A DNA stretch of 64,000 nt from Chamaelirium japonicum. Taxonomy: Eukaryota > Streptophyta > Magnoliopsida > Liliales > Melanthiaceae. Location of the stretch: assembly GCA_947650365.1 (NCBI GenBank), contig OX393557.1:3706237-3770236 (forward strand), in the 5' to 3' direction. The notes beneath the pieces are model-generated. The model was given only the letters and a program-made list of their open reading frames with translations, did not search any database and was not told the DNA's origin. The position numbers and the translations under genes are program-made. This document shows, one piece after another, positions 23,325 to 33,060 of this stretch (its first letter is position 1; every line of letters starts with the position of its first letter).

Positions 23325-24060
23325 AAAAAAGGTTGTTTTTTTGGCTTTCGTTGATTTCATATCTTGATTTAGGACAATCAACTTTCTAATTAATTTAAAT
23401 ATGTCTAATTCTCCGTCGAACCAGTTTTATAAGACGAATCGCTTTTGGCCTATAATCGGGCGTCCAAAACAGCTCCCAAACTCACCCTAAGTTAAGCAAT
23501 CTCCTCCTATATGGAGAGAACTGAACCATAGCTATTTCTTTATCTTATAGTGCATGCAAAAATAGTTTGGGGGGTACAGACAAGCAGTAATTAGATTAAT
23601 CATTAGCCCCATAAGCATATGAATATTATGTAAGCATTTCATGAATAAATAATAAAAAATGTCATGATTACTTCTTGTGGTTTTTATGTTGGTCCCCCCC
23701 CATGAAGAATTTGTGAATGATAAATACGTAAAATTTTGATGGTATCTATACTTAGAGCTCTCTACTTCACCAAGGTATCTCCTTCCGCTTCCAACAACAG
23801 CAGTGCTAGATTCCACACACCTTGTGCCACAAATTCATTCTCCATGATCAATTAAACTATTAGAGCAGCACAAGTTGTTGACAAGACAAATCCTTGCCTT
23901 TGTTGCGACGAGGATGAAGTGCCGATTTGACTCATTACGAGGAGGATGTTGGAGGAGCATATGAAGTGTCCTTGTTGCCTTAAGATGGTGACACGTATGA
24001 GGAATGATTTGGAAAACATGCGGCAAAAACAAATTCTTTGGCAAGAGTTCTCCAAATCAA
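23325..24060. repeat. Segmental duplication, second copy (first part)
   Basis: Matches 21120-21860 with divergence. The minus-strand frame at 23532-23816 holds the counterpart of the YRYHQNF-containing frame. The rest of the second copy resumes near 25905 after an intervening hAT-like element. Confidence 0.7.
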
Positions 24061-24130
24061 TTGACCAGAAGGTGGGGTTGAAGTGAGATGGTGGAGGATA
24101 CCGAACCTGGGAAATGATTGGAAAATGTAT

Positions 24131-25296
24131 AGGGGTGTAAACGGATCGGATACCACACTATACATTATCTGTATCTGTTTAGAAATGCACTATCCAAATC
24201 CTTATCCGTATCCGCCCGGATAATAAGTGCAACTATTCGAATCTGTATCCTCCCAGAGTATCTGGATTCAGATGATATCCATATCCGTATTTATTATATA
24301 TAAGATATGAACATTGTGCCGATATTCATTATATAACATATGAATATATTTTATTACAACTGACCAATATCAGGACTTATAGCATCAGGGGTTTTTTATC
24401 ACCAACCTCAAATAAGTATCTGGAGAGTTCAGTAGCCATTTCAAGAAATCTTAGGGAAATTATATTTCAATTTGGCTTAGTAGGACACAAAGCTTGTTGT
24501 GGTATAGCTTAGATCATGTGTCAGAAAGAGTCGTGTTCGATGTTTTGGGTCGCATCAAATGGTGGGCTCCACCACTAAATTTGCTACCAATGTCTTCGCT
24601 TTGGTATTTACTATTTAATGCAACGTAACCAGACATTGAGATTCGCTCTTGGATCATAATACGCGTACACATATTATATTATATATTTTGTGCCTATATT
24701 CATTATATAATATATGAACATATTTTACTACAATTGACTAATATTAGGGTATATAGCATCGGGTTTTTTTTTATCACCAACCTCACATAAGTATATGGAG
24801 GGTTCAGTAGCCATTTCAAGAAATCTTTGGGATATTATATTTCAATTTGGCTTGGTAGGACACAAAACTTGTTGTGGTGTGACTTAGATCATGTGTCAGA
24901 GAGTCGGGTCCGATGTTTTGGTTTGCATCGAGTGGTGGGCTCCACCATTAAATTTGCTACCAATGTCTTCACTTTGGTATTTACTATTTAGTTCAACGTA
25001 ACCAGACACTGAGATTCGCTCTTGGATCATAATATGCACACACATATTATATTATATATATTATGGATACGGATATATGGATATCCGTTTATATGTATAG
25101 TCGGTCTCGGGTTCGGATTATCCATGTCAAATATCTTAATATCCGTATCCGTATATGTTTTTACCGGATATTAAAAAATGCTATCTGTATCTGTATCCAT
25201 TTTTGTCGGATATTAAAAAATGATACCTGAATCCACAAAATTCGGATTCGAATACAGATTGGATTCAGAATTTCAAATATCCATTTACACCCCTAT
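24131..25296. mobile_element. hAT-like non-autonomous element with internal 376-bp tandem duplication
   Basis: Left end TAGGGGTGTAAACGGATCGG pairs with right end ATCCATTTACACCCCTA, the end type common in plant hAT-like MITEs. Inside, about 24294-24670 is repeated at about 24673-25050. Both copies carry GGTGGGCTCCACCA and GAGATTCGCTCTTGGATCAT. No transposase. It interrupts the second copy of the segmental duplication. Confidence 0.65.
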
Positions 25297-25633
25297 AAAT
25301 GTGTTTCAAATCTTAAAATATGAGTATGTACCTGCGAGACTTGGATTTGAAAGAAACCTGGTTTATTCTCACACTTCCATATATGATGAACATGCGGCTC
25401 CTCCTATCGACACCTGAGTACGCCGCCTCTATCGTCAAATGGCCACCATCACACCTGAGTTGTTAAAACTTCAACCGTGTGAACAAATAACTAGCAGGCG
25501 TAATCAGTACTCTGAAATCCTGACAGATCCAAACTTATTGGCTTGGTGTGAAACATAGATGATAAATAAAATTTGTATAATTTAGACACTCTATAACATG
25601 ATTGCTAGCAGAATGGTTTCATAAATTGCTGAG
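25297..25633. other. Gene-free DNA
   Basis: No recognised feature. The short plus-strand frame at 25220-25417 overlaps the hAT-like right end and is not credible. Confidence 0.35.
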
Positions 25634-25785
25634 AGAATTTTTGCTACCCAATTGATGTACACGTTGTCTAGGCACAACGGAGTCTCAACACTTGTTGCCC
25701 CCATTATGCCCTTGACGGCATGACACACCGTGATTGGGCCGTAAGCAAGTGTAGCAAATCAATTGGGTAGTCAAAATGTTCTTAC
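25634..25785. mobile_element. MITE family M2, copy 1
   Basis: GAATTTTTGCTACCCAATTG on the left is answered by CAATTGGGTAGTCAAAATGTT on the right, with CACTTG/CAAGTG further in. A second, better-paired copy lies at 44041-44226. Confidence 0.6.
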
Positions 25786-26140
25786 AAATTGCTAGCTGGG
25801 TCCATAATAAGTTTCCAAGAGATAGCTAGACAATTTGTATCACAATATGAGAGGAATCGCTCAAGATGAGTCTTGGATCCTTCTTTAGCTTGATGTACAT
25901 TTTTTTTTTAAGAAATAGCCTAAAATACTTGAATGATGTGCCGAGACAGCAAAAATAAATTATTTTGGCTTTTCAGCAGACGTTACTCGCTAATTAAAAA
26001 ATCTTCAAATCTCTTAGTATGTTTAAGACTTCTTTTGTATGTGCAAGTTCCAAGGTCAAAACAATTGATCAGTTGGAACAATGAAAAAAAAAGGGATGGA
26101 TAACAATTAGTCTTTTTTAACAGTTTCGTTTTAGGATAGG
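25786..26140. repeat. Segmental duplication, second copy (middle part)
   Basis: About 25905-26095 matches 22200-22370: CTTGAATGATGTGCC, then CTCTTA.TATGTTTAAGA and GTTGGAACAATG. 25786-25900 holds nothing recognised. Confidence 0.55.
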
Positions 26141-26279
26141 TTCCGATAGCTTTTTTAACTTAGCCCAAATTCATGTTTAACCATTTAAATTGCAACGACT
26201 CAATTAATTACCAAAAGACTAAAATGAACAAGATAAGTTACTAAATTTATGAAATTGCCATTGCTTATAAACCTCCCCC

Positions 26280-27025
26280 ATTCCTATGAAACGTTCAGTT
26301 TCGAAACTAATAGTAGGATCACTATAGTTACTACAATGATTTCTCTGTAGCAGCTATATTGATTTCACTGTAGCAGCTACAGTGAAATTATTGTAGCAGC
26401 TATAGGATTTCGCCATTGTTGCTAAAAACACTTTGCTACAGTGAAATCACTATAGCAATCATACTCAATTCCATATTTTAAAATTATTCTAGCACTTAAT
26501 ATCATTTTATATAATTAAGTGATTTCATTGTAGTACTACAATAATTTCACTATAGCTGCTACATTTATTTAAAATAATACTCCATTCCCTACAATAAAAT
26601 TACTGTAGTACTGAGTATCATTTTCATATAATTGAGTATCCTTTTAAATGGTAATCAACCTATACAAGAAGGTACTCAATCTCTATAATGTTTTAAAACA
26701 GTACTCAAATATGCAAAAATAATACTCAATTAAATTGAGTATTATTTACATATAATTGAGTATCATTGTTATAGTGATTTCACTGTAAGAAAGTCTTTTA
26801 GCAGCCATGGAAAAAATAATTGTAACAACTATAGTGGTTTCAAATGGTATTCAAATATATAGAATAATACTCAATTAAATTGAGTATTATTTGCATATAA
26901 TTGAGTATCATTACTATAGTGATCTTATTATAGGGAAGTCTTTTTATCAGCCACAGTGAAATTCACTATGGTAGCTACAGTGAATTCATTGTAGCTACTA
27001 CAGTGAAATCACTGTAGTAACCTGT
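26280..27025. repeat. Region of repeated CACTGTAGC/GCTACAGTG palindromes
   Basis: Variants of TTCACTGTAGC-N-GCTACAGTGAA occur in several places (about 26365-26385, 26425-26455, 26945-27015). Two longer units share ACTCAATTAAATTGAGTATT (about 26727 and 26868) followed by TATAATTGAGTATCATT. This looks like several nested copies of a palindromic MITE. The core resembles the TACTGTAGC/GCTACAGTA palindromes in element B. Confidence 0.6.
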
Positions 27026-27029
27026 GCCA

Positions 27030-27290
27030 CTATTCATGTAAAAAAAAAGGTATTCCTATATATAGGATGAATGAAGAGGGATTCACTATGTTCCAGTAAC
27101 AAAAAAATGACTAGTAAGTGGCTAGTAACGTGCCCATGTGATGCAGAATCAATAACCACGATACACAGGATGCCTACTAGTGACAAAAGTGTCATTGTGA
27201 ATCGTGGCCTACCTGCCACTTACCATTTTCGGAGTGAAGTCGAGCCCAGTAAAGAGGACGTGATTCTTCCCATTTGAGGATAGTTACTAT
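27030..27290. repeat. Segmental duplication, second copy (last part)
   Basis: Matches 22400-22600: GAATGAAGAGGG, CCAGTAACAAAAA, CCCATGTGATG and ACTAGTGACAAAA in the same order. Confidence 0.6.
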
Positions 27291-27640
27291 TCTCCTGTAA
27301 CAATCATTTATTTCTATTCTAGGGTGTACAAAAATCATCAAGGTAGTAAAAGAATTGGTTAACCCCTAATTTAAAGATATATTATAATTTACTGTGAGTA
27401 TTTCATGAGGAATTGAAGACAACTTAAAGATATTGCTTATTCTATGGAAAATATATTAGTAGTTGATTACTCCTTTTTCATAGATGGTGGCTTTTGCTAG
27501 CATCATGTTGGGCCACATATCCGCACTTAAAAGCACCCAACAAGAAACAAAACTAAACCTTTCCCATAGTAAGTGCCATTTTACTAACTACTTGGTAGAA
27601 TGAAACTAATTAAGTTTGCTAACTACTAGGTAGTATGAAG
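27291..27640. other. Gene-free DNA
   Basis: AT-rich, no recognised gene or repeat ends. Confidence 0.35.
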
Positions 27641-27641
27641 T

Positions 27642-27780
27642 CTCCAACCTATAACACAGCTGGTGCTACATCTATTACCATGGCCTTGGCCACAGGTTCG
27701 AATCTTAGACTTGGGGGTAAGGTACCCTCATACCAACGCTTTGAATAACGCACGAGTCATTCCTCAGAGTAATGGCAGGT
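27642..27780 (+). mobile_element. Candidate tRNA-derived SINE
   Basis: TAACACAGCTGG (27652-27663) fits a Pol III A box at 11 of 12 positions. GGTTCGAATC (27695-27704) fits the B box 31 bases downstream, the spacing of a tRNA head. A non-tRNA body follows (GGGGGTAAGGTACCC). The cloverleaf is not intact, so it is not a tRNA gene. The 3' end and target duplication are not identified. Confidence 0.4.
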
Positions 27781-27884
27781 GTGTTTGGTTGATGTGAATG
27801 TGAAGGAAAGGAAAAGAAAATGTAACGTTTCATAAATTTTGACATTTGATTCACGGAAAATTATTGGGCTACGGGAAAACAATT

Positions 27885-27978
27885 TTAATTTCTATGTTTT
27901 CGAGCCTTACAGTGCGCATGAGGACACAAAATTTGATTACAATGGTCATCACAAGATCATGCGGGGTGGATGCAGGCT
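27885..27978 (+). pseudogene. Fragment of a second O-fucosyltransferase copy, cut by the gap
   Basis: Matches 19668-19761 of the O-fucosyltransferase coding region: TTTTCGAGCCTTA, AGTGC.CATGAGGACAC and TCATGCGGGGTGGA are shared. The words CVITRSCGVDAG-like (ITRSCGVDAG) are preserved in frame. The match starts abruptly and ends at the N run, so the rest may lie in the gap. With no upstream coding match visible it is probably a truncated duplicate. Confidence 0.75.
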
Positions 27979-28478
27979 NNNNNNNNNNNNNNNNNNNNNN
28001 NNNNNNNNNNNNNNNNNNNNNNNNNNNNNNNNNNNNNNNNNNNNNNNNNNNNNNNNNNNNNNNNNNNNNNNNNNNNNNNNNNNNNNNNNNNNNNNNNNNN
28101 NNNNNNNNNNNNNNNNNNNNNNNNNNNNNNNNNNNNNNNNNNNNNNNNNNNNNNNNNNNNNNNNNNNNNNNNNNNNNNNNNNNNNNNNNNNNNNNNNNNN
28201 NNNNNNNNNNNNNNNNNNNNNNNNNNNNNNNNNNNNNNNNNNNNNNNNNNNNNNNNNNNNNNNNNNNNNNNNNNNNNNNNNNNNNNNNNNNNNNNNNNNN
28301 NNNNNNNNNNNNNNNNNNNNNNNNNNNNNNNNNNNNNNNNNNNNNNNNNNNNNNNNNNNNNNNNNNNNNNNNNNNNNNNNNNNNNNNNNNNNNNNNNNNN
28401 NNNNNNNNNNNNNNNNNNNNNNNNNNNNNNNNNNNNNNNNNNNNNNNNNNNNNNNNNNNNNNNNNNNNNNNNNNNNNN
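27979..28478. other. Assembly gap (500 N)
   Basis: Exactly 500 unknown bases, a conventional placeholder; true size unknown. Any open frame through it is an artefact. Confidence 0.99.
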
Positions 28479-29025
28479 TAGGGGTGTGCATTCGGTTCGA
28501 AACCGATCTATTTAGGCCAAACCCAAACCGATCCAACCTTGGTCGGTTTTGAGGATTTTTAAATCCGATCCAAACCGAACTAAGATTGGAATCCCAATCC
28601 AATTAAAGTTGGTTTGGATTGAATTGGATGATCGTTTAGGCTTTGGACCATGTTCTTATTGGGCCTCCCCCCCTCCTTTCTATTAGAACCTAGTTCAAAC
28701 TTCATAAGTAATAATTGTTATCAAATCATTAGGCCTAAATAAAATTTTTAACTGATTTTGAGTCATCCTCTAGTAAGTGTATAGTTGTTGGTAGCAAGGG
28801 TATATGAGGACATATGATATATTTAATAAAATATTATATGTATATACATATGTCAGTTCAGTTCGGGTTTAGGTCGTTTTGAATTTACAAATCCGTCAAA
28901 CCAATCCATCATGTCGGTTTTTTAAAATCTCAATCCTATCCGATCCATTGAGTGTGTTGAAACCGATCAAAATTGGTCGGTTTGGTTTGGTTTGATCTGT
29001 TTATTTTGGATATTCCACATCCCTA
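28479..29025. mobile_element. hAT-like MITE next to the gap
   Basis: Starts TAGGGGTGTGCATTCGG and ends CACATCCCTA, an imperfect inverted pair of the hAT type. The interior is rich in AACCGAT/ATCGGTT words in both orientations. The left target duplication, if any, lies in the gap. Confidence 0.5.
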
Positions 29026-29035
29026 ATGTGAAGTA

Positions 29036-29408
29036 CGTATTGACATCTCCTGATTCGTGGGACTATGGACCATGAGATAAACTCTAGTGGGATAGCACCT
29101 GCGTTGGTGGTGCGGTGGGCGATCGGCCGATAGGCTGGTCTATGGCGGGCAGCGGTGGCTGATGTGGTGGAGGATAATGACCGTTGTCAGGTGGTGGACG
29201 ACGGATGGCGGTGGCGAGACCGATAGAGGGTTGCTGGTGGTGAGACCGACAGTGGGTTCTCGGTGATAGGTGGTGGCCGATAGAAGGAGGGGTTGCTATC
29301 CGTTGATGGCAGGTGGCCTATGGGGCGACGGGGCAATGGTGGATGGTGGACAATCGCATATCTCTAGGGTTCATCCCATGGTCAAAAATTCCACCAGTCA
29401 AGAGATAC
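29036..29408. mobile_element. MITE family M1, copy 1
   Basis: GGGACTATGGACCATGAGAT near the left end is answered by inverted ATCCCATGGTC near the right. The interior is GGTGG-rich. A better-preserved copy lies at 44284-44610. Both are followed by the same unclassified module (see next entry). Confidence 0.6.
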
Positions 29409-29830
29409 CAGAGCTCCATTGACATGGAGTTATCCCTTAGTTTGTTCAAAAAATATTACTCCAAATAAAATTAAAAAATTAGAAAACTGGAACTGGAGCT
29501 ATCAGCTCGGTTGTGTCCAAGGTTGCAGAAAGTTGTCCTTATCATCGGACCCGTCCATGCGTGTGCATAGGGCTCCCTCTATGCCTTTGCCTAGCTGTGC
29601 CGTTCCAGAGTACAATTTGGACTTCGTCAAGCCGGGCCGGCCAAACCGTAAGGTCCCCTCAAGCCCCAAATGGTTTCTCATGTTCAACCCGTGCCTCACT
29701 AAGTGCTACCTACGACATGCCTTCCACTGTGTTTGCGGCGGTTTCTCCCTTGTCTTATTGATGCCTATTTGTGGGGTTATTAAAAATCAGGGTATTTATC
29801 TTATTTTTTACAGTGAGTTTTGATCCCTGA
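29409..29830 (+). repeat. Unclassified repeat module, copy 1
   Basis: Shares with 52077-52520 the ordered words GGAGTT.TCCC, CCTTAGTTTGT, CGTCCATGCGTG-like, GTGCCGTTCCA, ACAATTTG.ACTTCGTC and GGGCCGGCCAAACCGTAAGG. With M1 it forms a composite unit of about 790 bp present twice. The plus-strand frame at 29419-29823 is not conserved as a protein between copies, so I do not call it a gene. Confidence 0.6.
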
Positions 29831-30539
29831 TATATCTTTTGTTGATACACTAAATAGGTGATATACTCGCCATTATGGTGATCACTTCAAAAAAAAAAAA
29901 AAACCCTCCAAAATAGAATAAAAATCCCTTAAATAGCATAAGATTCCGTATAAAAAGAAAACTCCCAAGTCACATCAAGTGTAAAAGGATAATTTGCATT
30001 ACGTTATTCTTCAAATACCACTATACTTCAAATTCAAAAAATATATGTTACATGACAAGGTCTTAATTCTCAAGTACGACAACTCCGATATTATCGTTCC
30101 TGCGCTCCGGTCTGGGATGGAACAAGAATCTTTTATTTGAGTTACCAAAAAATATCTCTGTATTTGGCTTGCAAAAGTCGGAACTCAAAGGGGTTGGAAA
30201 CAATAATTTTACCGGGCGCCCAAGGTGCTGACAAAAGGTTAGGTTGTGCAGCAATTTCCCCCGCCCACCCATGGATTTCTTTCGAGCAAATCTGGCTACA
30301 AGCAGAACCTCAGTACGCCCAGAAAATTTGCTCGCCGAATCCTGGACGGGGACTACAGTTTTGGTCAACGAGATCAAATCACGGATGCGTTTGAAAATGT
30401 CATGTTTATTTCCTTTATACTAGGTGAAGACCAAGTAAATTGTCAGTCATATGGGAACTCCAAAAAATATATGATTCCTCTGTTATAAGAGGGGAAGTGT
30501 TGCAAAGTGAAACCCTAACGCGATAACACAAGTTGAGAT
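29831..30539. other. Unassigned DNA
   Basis: A minus-strand frame of 104 codons at 30063-30377 and overlapping plus-strand frames show no domain I recognise. Confidence 0.35.
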
Positions 30540-31078
30540 CGTATACGAGAGAAGAAAAGATAAAGAGATAGAGAGGGCACCAAGGAGACCAAGTCCTTCC
30601 GGATGTCTGGAATGTGCAGCACTCCTTCAGCTTTAGAAGGTTTTCCAAATGTGAACTTTAGGACCACGATTCTTTTCCCAGCAACCTAGGTGATCAATGA
30701 CTTGGAGAGCTAGTTCTTCTAGTACTTAGCAATCTTTTCCTCCACGAGGTTCACCTTACCTTTCAACTCATAGGCTCACTCCCACTACTTCGATACCGGG
30801 TTTGTCCTCCACTACAAAACAGGACAAAAATGATGGGCATGGAATGTTCTTATGCTTCAGACTGTTTTTTGTACTCCTTACACGAAAGAGGGAGTTTCTC
30901 AATGATAGTCGTCACTTGGAATCCCTCACAAATGTTGTAGCCATCCATAAGACTCTGTGGATGATAATATGAAATCTCCTTAAGTTGGGAGACTACATAC
31001 CTACTATTCTCCATCTTGAACTCTAGCATCTTATCACTGACAAACTTCTTCGAACCCATGTCTTCTATGACATACTTC
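30540..31078 (-). mobile_element. Old Ty1/copia fossil, downstream part (minus strand)
   Basis: Minus-strand translation shows copia gag words (VVSQLKE; FQVTTIIEKLP) and, further left, a gag-pre-integrase word (LHIPDIRKDLVS). It is a fossil, broken in many places. It continues on the far side of the younger Copia element at 40947-41290, which split it. Confidence 0.65.
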
Positions 31079-33060
31079 TGTTGTAGCTCGTGTGACCTGA
31101 GCGTGGATTTTTCTGTATTAACATTAATAATGATTCCTTTGGTTATTGCTTTAATTAGAATACTACTATGGTATATGTTAATACACATATAATAAAGGAC
31201 CCTAGGGAACACAGTAGGCCACTGAGGCGCATGGTGGATCCATGCTTAGGAGACCCCAGTGGACCAGTTATGTGTAGATCTAGAACTAGTTCACAGCTTA
31301 GGTGATGCTGGTCGCTTCACTGAGAACAAGTTGTTGGCAGGTAGAGGATGTGGTGAAGTCTCCACCACGGGGAACGCAGGATTCCCATTCACTTGACCAA
31401 GCACAATGATCGTGTTGAACAGGAACCAAGACGGTGCACAGTTCAGTGATTCAGACACTAGTGCAATAAACCGTCTTACTACTATAGATAATCTGTCCTT
31501 AACCCTGAGGGACCATGTACACTGGGCCAACCAGTTGTGTGGTGCTTTGATGTGCCAACGTGTGCGAACCTTCCATAGTCCAATACCATGGTACGTTGGG
31601 TTATCCGGCTGGCGCTTGAGTGACATGTAATCCCTATAGGTTATCCGACGTCAGTGTTGGATGGGTGCGTTTTGATGAGTCAATCTGTCTACACAGTTAA
31701 CCCAGGCCTGGTGGTTGTCAGTATGACTTATGATGTTCCAGATGCTAGGCATAGCACCAGAACGTGTGTAGTGTTATAGATGACAAGTCATCAATTCCTT
31801 GTCAGATGATCGATCGGGATCTGACGGTGCTCCCCACCGCCCGAGTCATATCATGGCACCAGTAATAGGAGGGACTAAGGATTATCGGAGTATAGTAGAG
31901 AACAGGGTTACGAGGGAGTAACATAAGTTTAGGATCACTAGAATTCAACTCGCGTCGCACTCTGGGTGGCTACGCGGGTTAATCGATTAGGACTGATTAA
32001 CGGAACTTTCGGTGTGTCACCGAATAGTTAATCAGGGATCCGGTTGGAGCTAGAGATCCCGAACCCTGAAGGTTCCACCCTGTTTGTTGTGTATAGGAAT
32101 TGTTCCCCGACCTGGTTGGATACGTTGGATGCGAAGTAGCGCGATGGAGCGTAAGCCCGGAGCCTAAGAACCTAATTCACATGTGTTAGGAGTTATAGGG
32201 GTATTTTTGGTAAATACTGAAATATGGCTCAGAACATATTGAATATGGACCTTAGAATGGAGTGGAATAATTCCAAGAGCTCATAGGCACTAACGGAACT
32301 CGATTCCGAGTAGCGCACCTCACTCAATCACTCAATCCCTCTTTCAGTTTTTTACTTTTCATGAAGGGCGTTTTCGTCCAGGCTTCACGATAGACACTTG
32401 AAACCCTGAAAACCAGCCCCCCCCCCCCCCCCCCCCCCTCATCCCTATCCATCTAGGGCGGCCCTAGCTTGCTTGGAGCACTAGGAGACCGGCCCTATAA
32501 GAGGATAGGAGGGGGAGGGGCCGGACCCTATGCTCCTCCCCCCTCTCCTAAAACCCGACCCCCTCTCCTCTCCCCCTCTCTAAGGTTTCGGCCAAGGGAA
32601 GAAAGAGGAAGAAGAAGGAAGAAGAAGGAGGAAGGAAGGAGAAGGAAGAAGAGAGAAAGAGAAGGAGGAGATCTACCGGCAACGCCGTCATCTTCGCAAC
32701 GAATTCCTCCGTCGGCTCGTAGTCCTTGCAGTCAGAGACGGGACTTCGAGGATTCCTCAATTCGCAAAGGACAATGTGCTATCCGACAGCTTCCCTTACG
32801 ATTCAAGTGCGGTTCTTCATCGTTCCGTCCTCTCCGGATCATAGATCCATAAGGTATTGATGATTCTAAACACCTAACTAGATGCATGCATTCTTTCGTA
32901 GATCGTAGTATGCCTCTAGGGTGTCCGCACATATGCTAAGATCATAGATTTGTATATAGATTGTTTTATAGAATTAATTGTAATGAAATATACACCGTAT
33001 GATCTTCGGATCTATCTTTTGCTTCCGTTGCGACTCTGATAAGCGGATCCAATTCCAATA
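31079..33060 (+). repeat. Copia-1 5' LTR
   Basis: Begins TGTTGTAGCTC and ends AATTCCAATA. Includes a poly-C tract near 32418-32438 and a GAAGAAGGA-rich tract near 32600-32670, both present in the 3' LTR. Confidence 0.9.

Noticed and set aside
27839-28602. Long open frames through the N run
   Set aside because: Created by unknown bases; only the 94 bases before the gap have a real match.
30063-30377. Minus-strand 104-codon frame considered as a host gene
   Set aside because: No recognised domain, splice context or duplicate; left as unassigned.
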